Shown: piece after piece, positions 44,957 through 53,470 of the stretch
Layout: each line of letters starts with the position of its first letter
How positions within the stretch are numbered: the first letter of the stretch is position 1
Assembly: GCA_041875495.1 (NCBI GenBank)
Contig: CP112982.1
Location: 186,001-250,000, forward strand
Length of the DNA: 64,000 bases
Reading direction: 5' to 3'
Source: Halomonas sp. CH40
GTDB taxonomy: Bacteria; Pseudomonadota; Gammaproteobacteria; Pseudomonadales; Halomonadaceae
Position numbers and translations under genes: made by a program
The notes under the pieces: generated by a model
What the model was told of the DNA's origin: nothing
The model's input: only the letters and a program-made list of their open reading frames with translations
Database searches by the model: none

Positions 44957-45796
44957 ATGCAGGCAATTTTTCTGGTCGATAACGGTTCCTTGCGGCCCGA
45001 GGCAACGCTTAATCTGCGCCGCGTGGCGGCCCTGTTGAGCGAACGTAGCGGCCACTTTGTGCAGGCAGCCTCACTGTTGCATTCCAACAAGGTGCCTGCC
45101 GAGGCGCTGGGCGGCGAGTCGGCCGTCACTCTGGGGCCTGCCGTTGAGAAAGCGGCTCAGGCAGGGGCTGAGGAAATCATTGTGTTGCCGTTCTTTTTCG
45201 GCCCCAGCCGCGCCCTGACCGACTACCTGCCGGAACGTATGGCGGCAGCACAGGCACGTTTTCCCGGTCTGCGCGTGCGGGTGGCCATGCCGCTGGTGGA
45301 TGAGCTGGGCGAGGTGGATACGCGCCTGGCGCAATTGCTGGCTGACAATGTACGTGAGCAACTGACGCCGGAGAGTCAATCCAGCGTGGTGCTGGTGGAC
45401 CACGGCAGCCCTATCCCGGAAGTGGCGGCCATTCGTCAGCGTCTGAGCGGGCAGTTGAGCATGCTGCTGGCAGACGAGGTTCGCTGCGTTACCTCGGCCT
45501 CCATGGAACGGCGCGAAGGCGATGCCTATCGCTTTAACGAGCCACTGCTGGAAACCCTGCTGGCTAATCCGGCGCTGCCAGAAGGCGAAGTCATTCTTGC
45601 CATGCTGTTTTTATCGCCAGGCCGACATGCCGGTGAAGGTGGGGATATTGCCACCATCAACGCTGCAGCCATGCAGGCTCGCCCGGGATTGAAAATTGTG
45701 CCTACCCAACTGGTGGGAGAGCATGTCGGCATTGTAGAGATTCTGCAGTCACGCCTTGCTGCCGTGCTGGAAGGTCAATGCCTGCTGGAATGCTGA
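44957..45796 (+). CDS. CbiX/SirB-like chelatase with one degenerate half
   Basis: This 279-residue protein consists of two CbiX-type half domains (about 1-130 and 140-270). In the N-half the first metal-site motif reads VDNGS (Asn for His) and the second PFFFGPSRALTDY (no His). In the C-half both histidines remain: LVDHGS and LFLSPGRHAGE. Active members insert cobalt or iron into sirohydrochlorin. No other cobalamin or siroheme gene is adjacent. It may be an active single-site chelatase or a metal-binding relative. Confidence 0.8.
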   Translation: MQAIFLVDNGSLRPEATLNLRRVAALLSERSGHFVQAASLLHSNKVPAEALGGESAVTLGPAVEKAAQAGAEEIIVLPFFFGPSRALTDYLPERMAAAQARFPGLRVRVAMPLVDELGEVDTRLAQLLADNVREQLTPESQSSVVLVDHGSPIPEVAAIRQRLSGQLSMLLADEVRCVTSASMERREGDAYRFNEPLLETLLANPALPEGEVILAMLFLSPGRHAGEGGDIATINAAAMQARPGLKIVPTQLVGEHVGIVEILQSRLAAVLEGQCLLEC

Positions 45797-45826
45797 GCCT
45801 TTGGATGTTCAATCGACGTACGCCTT

Positions 45827-46402
45827 TCAGCCAATGATTTTGGTATAGGTCTCATCGGAGGCAGGTTTTCGGTTGGCGTCCAGCATGTCGCCGTCGAACA
45901 GTTCACCAATTTCCTTGGCGATATCGACATAGGCAATCATCTGCTTGTTGCGCCTTTTGTGCAGCGGCGGCTTGACCAGCAGACTGATCCCGCGGATAGG
46001 CTGATGCACCTCGCCGCGTAACAGATCAGGCATTTCCCCCGGCGGGAAGGCATTGGCAATGGTGATCGGGTTGGAGGGCTGCACGCCGTCGATATGAAAG
46101 ACCTTCTTGATCGGATCAAAGCGGGCCTGTTTGTCTTCCAGCCATTCGGTCAGGCGTTGGTCGGTAGCTTCATCGGGATGTGCAAAAATCACAAAGAGTG
46201 AGTGCTGCTTACCCTTGGCCCGCGTTTTATTGCTGCCACCCGTCTCTGTTTCTGGCGGGCTGTCAATCGCGCCAGATTTAGTTGTTTGGGTGTCCAGAGC
46301 GTCTTTTGAATGCTGCTCATCTTCGCCGCCGCTACCCCGAGTTGCCATGACGATCAGCACGGCCACTGCAGCCAGCCCCAGCAACACCGAGAAATTATCC
46401 AT
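45827..46402 (-). CDS. Membrane-anchored protein with ZipA-C-like domain
   Basis: The 191-residue protein has an N-terminal TM helix (about 5-22), a charged linker (about 23-70) and a globular domain with the ZipA-like order: SLFVIFAHPDE, FDPIKKVFHIDG, NPITIANAFPPGEMPDLL, ISLLVKPPL and a final helix with IAKEIGELFDGDMLD. This topology (TM, linker, FtsZ-binding-like domain) is that of ZipA. It is short and not next to ligA, so it is likely a paralogue or a divergent relative, not the main ZipA. This assignment is by eye and uncertain. Confidence 0.55.
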   Translation of the reverse strand: MDNFSVLLGLAAVAVLIVMATRGSGGEDEQHSKDALDTQTTKSGAIDSPPETETGGSNKTRAKGKQHSLFVIFAHPDEATDQRLTEWLEDKQARFDPIKKVFHIDGVQPSNPITIANAFPPGEMPDLLRGEVHQPIRGISLLVKPPLHKRRNKQMIAYVDIAKEIGELFDGDMLDANRKPASDETYTKIIG

Positions 46403-46722
46403 TGACGTCTCCTCGAAGCTTATAGCGTAGGTTTGATAATCAATCTAACAGCCTGCTGCTGCCTGCAGCGCGCCAAAAAAGCCCCTAATCGCCTAGGGTT
46501 TTTGAACCTTGATTCGCCTTGCATTGGTGTACCCCCCCAGCCATTGAAATAAAAGTCATGCCTTGTTGATGTACATCAAATGGCGGACTGACACTTTACG
46601 CCAAGAATATGTATTATTGTTAAATATAGCTATCAAGACAGAAGATGCTGGCTATCGCTAACCACGTTCTCTATCAGAAGCGGTTCTTTACCTGATCCCT
46701 TATCCTGCCGGAAGGAGTACAA
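46403..46722. other. Divergent intergenic region
   Basis: About 320 bases separate the ZipA-like gene (minus) from the chemoreceptor gene (plus). No gene is visible. GGAAGGAG before 46723 is a strong ribosome-binding site. I could not find a confident sigma-28 promoter, which chemoreceptor genes often use. Confidence 0.6.
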
Positions 46723-48441
46723 ATGCGCGTAACAATAAAGGCACGCCTGATTACGGTGATCAGCGTGATGTTGATATTGATGCTGGTGGTAGGTGCCATG
46801 GGCTTTAGTGGAATGCTGTCATCCAACCGGGCGGTGGATACCATTTACCAGGATAACCTGCGTAATACACAGCGTATTGCAGCGTTGAATGAGTATGCCA
46901 AGGATATGATCATGGAGCTTTCGCTGTCGGGCCAGCACAACCCGATATTGCCAGTCAGTAGCTTGCATGATCACCCGGTGCAGCTGCATATGGACAACAT
47001 TGTCCAGAATCTTTCCAATATTGATTCAACCTGGGAAGCTTTGATGGCCCGCGACCTTCCGGCTGACGTCGCTGCGCTGGCAGAACAGTTCCGTGAAGAC
47101 TATCGAGCGCTGCTGTCTATCGTTGCGCCGATCATGCCGATGTATAGCATGGGCAATTTCGAACAGGCAGACGAGCAGGCGTTTACCGAAGCATTGCCCG
47201 CCTATCGTCAGATGAGCGAAACTCTGACAGAGCTGATTGAACTTGAAGAGCGGGCGGCACAGGATGAATACCAGGCAGCGCTGTCGCGCGCTGATTTTAT
47301 GCGCAACCTGATGATTGGTGCCCTGGCGATTGCCGTACTGCTTGGCGGCATCATGGGCTGGCTGCTGATTCAACGTATTACTCAGCCTTTGGCGATGGCG
47401 CGCAAGCATTTCCATGCCATGGCAGAAGGGGATCTGACCCATAAAGTCACGTCCAGCCACCGTGATGAAATCGGCGATATGCTGATTGAGCTGGATGACA
47501 TGCAGAGCAAGCTGCAATCGCTGATTGGTGAAATCCAGACGTCGGCTGACGCGATTTCGACCGCTTCCTCGCAGATTTCCAGCGGTAATATTGACCTTTC
47601 CCAACGCACCGAACAACAGGCCTCCAGCCTGCAGGAAACAGCGGCAAGCATGGAGCAGGTAGCGTCTACGGTGAAAAACAATACCCAGCATACCGGTGAA
47701 GCCAACCAGCTCGCCCATACCGCCAGCCGGTCGGCCAGCTATGGGGGCGACAAGGTCTCTGAAGCGGTGGGCAAAATGCACGAGTTGACCGAAAGCTCGG
47801 AGAAAATCAGCGGTATTGTCAGCCTGATCGACGGCATTGCTTTCCAGACCAACATCCTGGCCTTGAATGCCTCTGTAGAAGCGGCACGTGCCGGTGAACA
47901 GGGGCGCGGCTTTGCCGTAGTAGCCCAGGAAGTGCGCAGCCTGGCCCAGCGCTCCGCCGATGCCGCCAAGCAGATTCAGGGGCTGATTGTAGAAAACGAT
48001 GAGGTGGTCAAGCAGGGCAGTTCGCTGGTGGAAGCCGTGGGTGATTCCATGCAGCAGATTGTGACCAATATCGGTAAGGTGTCGGACCTGATGGAAGAGG
48101 TCAGCCGGGCATCTGATGAGCAGACCTCGGCGATTGACCAGATGAGCACGGCGATCAACCAGATGGATGACGTGACTCAGCAGAATGCGGCGCTGGTGGA
48201 AGAAACCGCCAATGCGTCTGCCTCCATGGAAGAACAGGCGCGCGACCTGGCTAAAGCAGTCGCCTTCTTCAGAATCCGTCAGGGCGAAGCGCGCCCAGCG
48301 TTGATGACGCCGCCTGCCGAAGCAGCGCGTCCTGCGTTGCAAGCCAATGGCTCAAGCCGCCCCACGGCGCCCAAGACGTTGCATCAGCGCAAGCCTGTTG
48401 AGAAACCGTCACAGGATGAGGACGATTGGGAAACCTTCTGA
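46723..48441 (+). CDS. Methyl-accepting chemotaxis protein (Tar-like)
   Basis: The 572-residue receptor has TM1 (about 10-30), a four-helix-bundle periplasmic sensor (about 35-190), TM2 (about 192-212), HAMP (about 215-267) and a signalling domain with the conserved hairpin tip GIAFQTNILALNASVEAARAGEQGRGFAVVA (in segments). The methylation regions flank it. The C-terminal DDWETF resembles the NWETF tether for CheR/CheB, so it should be a high-abundance-type receptor. The ligand is unknown. Monocistronic, followed by a strong terminator. Confidence 0.96.
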   Translation: MRVTIKARLITVISVMLILMLVVGAMGFSGMLSSNRAVDTIYQDNLRNTQRIAALNEYAKDMIMELSLSGQHNPILPVSSLHDHPVQLHMDNIVQNLSNIDSTWEALMARDLPADVAALAEQFREDYRALLSIVAPIMPMYSMGNFEQADEQAFTEALPAYRQMSETLTELIELEERAAQDEYQAALSRADFMRNLMIGALAIAVLLGGIMGWLLIQRITQPLAMARKHFHAMAEGDLTHKVTSSHRDEIGDMLIELDDMQSKLQSLIGEIQTSADAISTASSQISSGNIDLSQRTEQQASSLQETAASMEQVASTVKNNTQHTGEANQLAHTASRSASYGGDKVSEAVGKMHELTESSEKISGIVSLIDGIAFQTNILALNASVEAARAGEQGRGFAVVAQEVRSLAQRSADAAKQIQGLIVENDEVVKQGSSLVEAVGDSMQQIVTNIGKVSDLMEEVSRASDEQTSAIDQMSTAINQMDDVTQQNAALVEETANASASMEEQARDLAKAVAFFRIRQGEARPALMTPPAEAARPALQANGSSRPTAPKTLHQRKPVEKPSQDEDDWETF

Positions 48442-48499
48442 CCATTACGATGATTGACGCCAGTGGTTGAGCAATCAATAGCAACCAGCAATCTCTGAA

Positions 48500-48868
48500 T
48501 TAACGCCGCTGCCAGGGCCAGCGGCGTTTTTTTGTCTCTCCAAGCTGAATAATGGCTGCGTCAAGCGGTTCCAGAATGGCGCTGAGCTGGCGGTAGCAGA
48601 CAGCGCTGCTAAGCACGCCGGGGCACTGTTTAAGTAGCAGGTCGCTGCCCTGGGAGGCCACCAGCAACTGCTTGGCGAGCAAAGGGTCGCCGAAAGCTGC
48701 CTGTTGATAGCAGCGTTTCAGCTCACGGCTCAGCAGGGCGAGCAGGCTGGCATCCAGCCAGCAGGGCAGCGGATCATCCAGGCGCCCCGCCATGGAGCCT
48801 TGAATAGCCTCGAAGGACGTGCGAATAAAGATCAGCGTTTGACGCAGTTGACGTGTTTCAGAGTTCAT
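48500..48868 (-). CDS. Hypothetical protein
   Basis: A 122-residue soluble, mainly helical protein with three cysteines and a basic end KKRRWPWQRR. No signal peptide or recognised domain. The final codons overlap the terminator hairpin of the chemoreceptor gene, which may explain the odd arginine/tryptophan tail. It is divergent from nothing obvious; upstream sequence (48869-48977) holds no gene. Coding status is moderately supported by its regular composition. Confidence 0.62.
   Translation of the reverse strand: MNSETRQLRQTLIFIRTSFEAIQGSMAGRLDDPLPCWLDASLLALLSRELKRCYQQAAFGDPLLAKQLLVASQGSDLLLKQCPGVLSSAVCYRQLSAILEPLDAAIIQLGETKKRRWPWQRR
48502..48534 (+). terminator. Strong intrinsic terminator after the chemoreceptor gene
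   Basis: AACGCCGCTG and CAGCGGCGTT-type arms around CCAGGGC are followed by a run of seven Ts. It ends the chemoreceptor transcript and overlaps the end of the convergent hypothetical gene. Confidence 0.85.
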
Positions 48869-48977
48869 CGTGCCAAACCTTTGAAGACCCCGGCGATTTA
48901 AGGATAACGACTCAGGCCGAAGGAGGGTTGCAAATAATATTTATTCTCATTTAATCTAGCGGCATCCTCGGGTTCTG

Positions 48978-49625
48978 TCAATCCGCACGGCAAAATGGCC
49001 ATATCTGATAAAAGCTGTCGCACTGGAACTCACTTTCACAGCTGGCCAGTTGCGCGCTGTAACGACTGGCGCGCTGAGCGACCTGACGCGCTGCCCGCTG
49101 AACAGCCGATTTTTGGCGATAGCTGCCGCGTTGATAACCGCCCGCACCTTCATGATAGGCCAGATACAGGTGTTCGGGGTTGTTCAGGGAGATGCCCGTC
49201 TGTGCCTGGGTGCGGGTGTTATACCAGCCGATAAAATCGGTGGCATGTTTCATATGGGTACGCCGGGCAAAAGTGCTGCCCGCCTGGTCGCGGTATTCTC
49301 CCCAGACCGGATCCTGAGCCTGGGCGTAGCCTTTCGCTGACGACGGCCTGGGGCCGGGAATGAAGCCTAGAATCTTACTGCGCGGCGGTTTGGCATGGCT
49401 TCTGAATGACGATTCCTGCTGGATGAACGCCAGTTGGGTGGCAATCGGGGTGCCCCACTTTTCCTGGGAATCGTGGGCGTAATCGTACCAGTCCGGCTGT
49501 TCACGAAAGATCTCGCAGATATTGCTTTGTTCCTGCGGTGGGCTGGGGGCCAGCATGGCGCAGCCGGTCATGATAGAGGCCAGGCCTAGCAGGCTGAATA
49601 ACCGTAGCAGTGATTTTCGGTGCAT
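48978..49625 (-). CDS. Lytic transglycosylase-like lipoprotein (SLT fold)
   Basis: The 215-residue protein starts with a lipoprotein signal with lipobox MTGC (Cys about residue 22). The mature domain has the SLT transglycosylase pattern: catalytic glutamate in FIQQESSFRSHAKPPR, GYAQAQDPVWGEY, and YLAYHEGAGGY near the end. It would cleave peptidoglycan glycan strands with formation of anhydro-MurNAc, attached to the outer membrane. Two cysteine-rich C-terminal segments (CESEFQC, FCRAD) may form a disulfide. Monocistronic. Confidence 0.88.
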   Translation of the reverse strand: MHRKSLLRLFSLLGLASIMTGCAMLAPSPPQEQSNICEIFREQPDWYDYAHDSQEKWGTPIATQLAFIQQESSFRSHAKPPRSKILGFIPGPRPSSAKGYAQAQDPVWGEYRDQAGSTFARRTHMKHATDFIGWYNTRTQAQTGISLNNPEHLYLAYHEGAGGYQRGSYRQKSAVQRAARQVAQRASRYSAQLASCESEFQCDSFYQIWPFCRAD

Positions 49626-49721
49626 TATCGTTAACCGTTTTGTTCTGGCATGGTGTGTTGCGGAGCGCGCTTCTGAACTTGGTTCAAGTCTACTACTTGC
49701 TGCAGAAAGGTGCCCATGCTT

Positions 49722-51296
49722 CTAGTTGTCCTCAGCGGGCTTGCCGTCAACGAAAAGTGTTAGCTGGCGACTGGATACTGTGCGGCGTTTCGAGCGTTTG
49801 CGCCCTGAAACAGAACTTTGGCTGGCAAGTTTACCCAGCAGTGCCTGGCTTTGCTGGCGTGCCTGCGGTGTACGTCTCAGCTGGTAAAGGCAATCTTTCC
49901 AGTGGCGCGCTTCGCGTTCGAAATCATATGGCAAAGGGTAGTCACTTCCCGGCTGAAACCCGAAGTGCTGGCGTAAAGATGTTGGCAATGCCCAGGGCTT
50001 TCTGCGCCACTCAAGCGGTAAGGCCGCCAGTTCCGGCACCCAATGGGCAATGAAACCCCCTTTTGGGTCGTTGTCTTCCGCCTGTTTGAGCGGGTTATAG
50101 ACACGTAGGGCATTGGTGCCGGTTGCGCCGGACTGCATCTGGATCTGAGGGTAGTGAATGCCAGGTTCGTAATCGGTAAACAGCCGGGCCAGATGCAGTG
50201 CGGGTTCCCGCCAATGCAGTCCCAGCCCAAAGGTGGCGAAGGAAATCAGCATGGCGCGCATGCGAAAATTCAGCCAGCCAGTGGCGATCAGGCTGCGCAT
50301 GCAGGCATCTACCAGTGGCACGCCGGTCTGCCCCTGCTGCCAGGCCAGCAGGTGCGGATGCTTCGGGTCGCGTTCGCGCAGGCCACGCAGCGCAGGGTGA
50401 AGCGTGCGGTATTCCATATCCGGCTGGCTTTCCAGCTTCTGGATGAAGTGGCAGTGCCAGTAAAGCCGTGATGTAAATGCTCTTAGGGATGCCGACCAGC
50501 GTGGGTCACACTGATGCTTTTGGCGTTGGCGGCGCAGGGACTGGACGACTTCGCGTAGGGAAAGAGTGCCCCAGGCCAGATGTGGCGATAAGCGTGAGCC
50601 AAATTCCCAGGCCAGCAAGGGGTTGGAAAGCGACCCGCGATAGCGCAGCCCGCGGTGTTGCACGAAACTGCGCCACAGGGCCCGGCCAGCCTGACGGCCG
50701 CCAGACTGGCGCTGAGGGCAGGGCGTCTGGTCATACCCCAGGGTGAGTGCGTTGAGCGAGGCGATGCTGACGTGATGAAAGGCTTCCCAGCCATTGGCCG
50801 GTTCAGCGTTGGCAGGGGCGGGGACAGTCGCTGATGCCATCAAGGTTTCCCATTGGGTTTCCCACTGCTGGCGCTGCGCTAGCCCGCGAACAACTCCATG
50901 CTGACGAGCCTGATGCCAGCTGACAGCGCTTGTCTGGCACCAGGCGGCGACGGCATCGTCACGGGCATGGCTCCAGGCGTTACCGGTTTCCTGGTGCGAA
51001 TGGAGGGCAAAGTCGCCATAGCGAGCTTTCAGCGCATCAAGCAACGCCAGTATGCTGCCCTGCCAGCAGCACAGCGGCAGATTGAGGTTCGCCAATGCAT
51101 GGGCAAGATCAACCAGGCAGTCAGCCGCAAACTGCCAGTGGCGTAACGCGCTGTCCGGCGTTTGCCACTGTTCAGGCTCAATGGCAAAAACAGCCAGCAC
51201 CGGGCCCTGGGCAGCTGCCTGTTGCAAGGGCTGATGGTCATGAATGCGCAGGTCGCGCTTGAACCACACGACCTGAACGATACGGTCTTCTGCCAT
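49722..51296 (-). CDS. Cryptochrome/DNA photolyase family protein
   Basis: The 524-residue flavoprotein has an N-terminal photolyase alpha/beta domain (WFKRDLRIHDHQPL) and a helical FAD-binding domain (about 215-500) with LAWGTLSLREV, TGWLNFRMRAMLISFA and DYEPGIHYPQIQMQSGATGTNALRVYNPLKQ. Such proteins repair UV-induced pyrimidine dimers with blue light or act as light sensors. The exact subclass cannot be assigned. The C-terminus is basic (RKRSKRRT). It is preceded by the PCu(A)C gene with a 48-base gap, on the same strand. Confidence 0.92.
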   Translation of the reverse strand: MAEDRIVQVVWFKRDLRIHDHQPLQQAAAQGPVLAVFAIEPEQWQTPDSALRHWQFAADCLVDLAHALANLNLPLCCWQGSILALLDALKARYGDFALHSHQETGNAWSHARDDAVAAWCQTSAVSWHQARQHGVVRGLAQRQQWETQWETLMASATVPAPANAEPANGWEAFHHVSIASLNALTLGYDQTPCPQRQSGGRQAGRALWRSFVQHRGLRYRGSLSNPLLAWEFGSRLSPHLAWGTLSLREVVQSLRRQRQKHQCDPRWSASLRAFTSRLYWHCHFIQKLESQPDMEYRTLHPALRGLRERDPKHPHLLAWQQGQTGVPLVDACMRSLIATGWLNFRMRAMLISFATFGLGLHWREPALHLARLFTDYEPGIHYPQIQMQSGATGTNALRVYNPLKQAEDNDPKGGFIAHWVPELAALPLEWRRKPWALPTSLRQHFGFQPGSDYPLPYDFEREARHWKDCLYQLRRTPQARQQSQALLGKLASQSSVSGRKRSKRRTVSSRQLTLFVDGKPAEDN

Positions 51297-51344
51297 GGGT
51301 CACCTATGGGAGGTCACCTTGCCGGGCTGATGGCGCTTGAGACG

Positions 51345-51797
51345 TTATTCCTGGTGATGACGCATTGGCATGACCGGTCGCACGGGGGCATCAAGTTCCA
51401 GCGTTTCACCGTTATCAAAGTTCAGGCTTACCCCTACCTGATCGCCTTCACTCACTGGGTTTTGCAGGCCAATCAGCATCAAGTGCAGGCCGCCGGGTGC
51501 CAGTGTGGCAGAGCCACCTGCGGGTACCTCTATGGCCTCAATCTGACGCATTTGCATCACGCCGTCTACATCCACGTGGTTATGCAGCTCGGTATGCTCG
51601 GCAATGCTATTGTCGGCACTGATCAGGCGAACCGCGCTATCACTGCTATTGTGCAAGGTCATGAAAGCGGCGGTGGCAGGTGAGCCGGGCGGTACCTCAC
51701 GCACGTAAGGATCATCGACGCTCAAGGTAGTGGCACTGGCTGTCGCGGCAAATAACAGGCTGCCCAAGGCGAGCGTAGCAAAGCGTAATGTTGGCAT
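51345..51797 (-). CDS. PCu(A)C-type periplasmic copper chaperone
   Basis: This 150-residue exported protein has a signal peptide (ASA-TT) and the PCu(A)C fold. Copper-ligand pattern H-M-x(n)-H-x-M is visible: HTELHNHVDVDGVMQMRQ and GGLHLMLIGL. It delivers Cu(I) to the CuA or CuB site of cytochrome oxidases in studied systems. The C-terminus MPMRHHQE may add metal ligands. It is likely co-transcribed with the photolyase gene, a link without obvious meaning. Confidence 0.92.
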   Translation of the reverse strand: MPTLRFATLALGSLLFAATASATTLSVDDPYVREVPPGSPATAAFMTLHNSSDSAVRLISADNSIAEHTELHNHVDVDGVMQMRQIEAIEVPAGGSATLAPGGLHLMLIGLQNPVSEGDQVGVSLNFDNGETLELDAPVRPVMPMRHHQE

Positions 51798-52030
51798 AAG
51801 CGTTCTCTGGCGTGGTGGTAGAAAAAGCAGGGGTCGCTAATATTGATGGTCTGTAGTTTTCATTATAAGCATTTTACCGGCGCGCCTTCCCTGCTGTGCG
51901 ACACTTCGCTCCAGGCAGCAGGTGATAGGCATCAAGTATCGTTGCGGTAGATGGCGGTTTTCAAGCGCGCTGGAACAGGGTAGCGTTAACTTTCTACAGC
52001 ATCAGATGGTTATGTTAAGGAGGCCGCAGC

Positions 52031-52333
52031 ATGTATATCGCTATGAACCGTTTTCGTATTGCGCCGGGGCGGGAAGAGGATTTCCTGAATATCTGGCGTA
52101 ATCGCGACAGTTACCTGGATGAAGTGCCGGGCTTCAAGTCGTTTCATATGCTCCAGGGTGAGAGCAAAGAAGACTGTACGGTATTTATTTCTCACAGCGA
52201 ATGGACGTCACAAGCCGCGTTTCGCGCCTGGACCAAATCCGAGGCATTCCGCAAGGCGCATGCCAACGCCAAGGCGCCCGAAGGGATCTATCTTGGCCCG
52301 CCGCAGTTCGAGGGCTATGACGTCGTGCTTTGA
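52031..52333 (+). CDS. Antibiotic biosynthesis monooxygenase (ABM) domain protein
   Basis: This 100-residue protein has the dimeric ferredoxin-like ABM fold. Its pattern MNRFRIAPGREEDFLNIWRNR, FKSFHMLQG, FISHSEWTSQAAFRAWTKSEAF is that of heme-oxygenase-like or quinol-monooxygenase members. A haem-binding histidine may be that in FRKAHANAK. The specific substrate is unknown. It has a good AAGGAGG ribosome-binding site. The upstream gap (51798-52030) shows no other gene. It is convergent with the LysR gene. Confidence 0.88.
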   Translation: MYIAMNRFRIAPGREEDFLNIWRNRDSYLDEVPGFKSFHMLQGESKEDCTVFISHSEWTSQAAFRAWTKSEAFRKAHANAKAPEGIYLGPPQFEGYDVVL

Positions 52334-52351
52334 GGGCTGCCATGTTTGAGG

Positions 52352-53290
52352 TTACGCCTGGCCCTTATCAGCGCGCTGGTCACGCCGGGCTTCCTCGACC
52401 AGCCAGTCATGCACGGCGGCTACCCGACGGTCATCCAGTGCTCCCGGCGCATGCACAATGCCGTACTGTTTGCCGGTGGCCACGCGCTGGCCAAACAAAG
52501 TGGTCAGCGCGCCACTCTCCAGTTCATCGGTGATCAGGGTGCGGCGCGCAATCGCCACGCCCATCCCTGCAATGGCAGCCTCCATGGTCAGCTGATTACG
52601 ATTGAAGGTATAACCGCGACGCACGTTGATATGCGGGGCCGCGATGGCTTTCAGATAATGCTCCCACTCGGCGTAGTCATGGCTGCCGCGCCAGGCGGTC
52701 ACATCATGCAGCAGTGGAAAATAGGCCAGATCTTCTGGGCGTTCCAGCGGTGGCTTGCCTGCCAACAGGGCGGGCGCACATACCGGAAAAATCAGCTCAT
52801 CCATCAAAGGGGTAATGCTGAAGCCCGGGTAATAGCCATCGTTGAGGTCAATCGCCAGGTCGAAATCCCCGTCGCGCAGCGAGATATTGCTGTCCTCAGC
52901 GATAATCTGCAGTTCAATATCCGGAAAGCGCGCCTGAAGCGTTGGCAGGCGCGGCATCACCCACTTGTTCAGAAACGACGGCACGCTGCGCAGGCGCAGA
53001 ATGCCGCTCATCACCCCAGAGCGCAGGCGGTGCACTTCCTGTTCGACGGCCTGATAAGCCTCTTCGGTCACTGCCGCCAGGCGTTGCCCTTCATCGGTTA
53101 ATTCCAGGCGCCGGGTCAAACGCCGGAACAGGCGAAATCCCAGGCGCGCTTCAAGCTGCTTGATCTGCTGGCTGATGGCGCCGGTGGTGACATGCAGTTC
53201 CTCCGCCGCGCGGGTGAAAGAAAGGTGCCGGGCGCTAACGCTGAATACCTTGAGCCAGGCATGGGTCTGGGCATTGAGATGTCGGTTCAT
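52352..53290 (-). CDS. LysR-type transcriptional regulator (GcvA-like), divergent from sdaA
   Basis: The 312-residue regulator has an N-terminal winged HTH (about 12-70; LSFTRAAEELHVTTGAISQQIKQLEARLG in segments) and a periplasmic-binding-fold effector domain. The HTH is in the GcvA subgroup. It is divergent from sdaA with a 180-base gap, so it likely controls serine deaminase with serine or glycine as effector; this is inferred. A perfect TTTAGT-N3-ACTAAA dyad lies immediately upstream of its start. Confidence 0.92.
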   Translation of the reverse strand: MNRHLNAQTHAWLKVFSVSARHLSFTRAAEELHVTTGAISQQIKQLEARLGFRLFRRLTRRLELTDEGQRLAAVTEEAYQAVEQEVHRLRSGVMSGILRLRSVPSFLNKWVMPRLPTLQARFPDIELQIIAEDSNISLRDGDFDLAIDLNDGYYPGFSITPLMDELIFPVCAPALLAGKPPLERPEDLAYFPLLHDVTAWRGSHDYAEWEHYLKAIAAPHINVRRGYTFNRNQLTMEAAIAGMGVAIARRTLITDELESGALTTLFGQRVATGKQYGIVHAPGALDDRRVAAVHDWLVEEARRDQRADKGQA

Positions 53291-53292
53291 GG

Positions 53293-53307
53293 TTTAGTTT
53301 TACTAAA
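53293..53307. promoter_or_regulatory. Candidate LysR operator
   Basis: TTTAGT and ACTAAA are exact inverted arms over 3 bases, directly upstream of the lysR start. A related half site TTTAGT-AAA-ATTAAC occurs at 53399-53413, 57 bases before sdaA. Two such sites in the divergent region fit LysR-type regulation. Confidence 0.5.
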
Positions 53308-53470
53308 TCAAGGAAGAGATATTTTCGATTGTACTGACCTGCGTATCCCACCAACAATAGCGCATAAGCCTGAGTAAGGCCGATAAAATAACAGATGCTT
53401 TAGTAAAATTAACCTATAACGATAATGTTGTCTTAATGGCGATGCTTGATGTCGCCTGGGGGTAAGCAGA

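Noticed and set aside
46403..46722. Sigma-28 promoter for the chemoreceptor gene
   Set aside because: No TAAA-N15-GCCGATAA-like pair with correct spacing was found.
47026..48342. Long 438-codon open frame antisense to the chemoreceptor gene
   Set aside because: The plus-strand frame encodes a complete, textbook chemoreceptor; the antisense frame has no domain-like composition and is a mirror of its codon bias.
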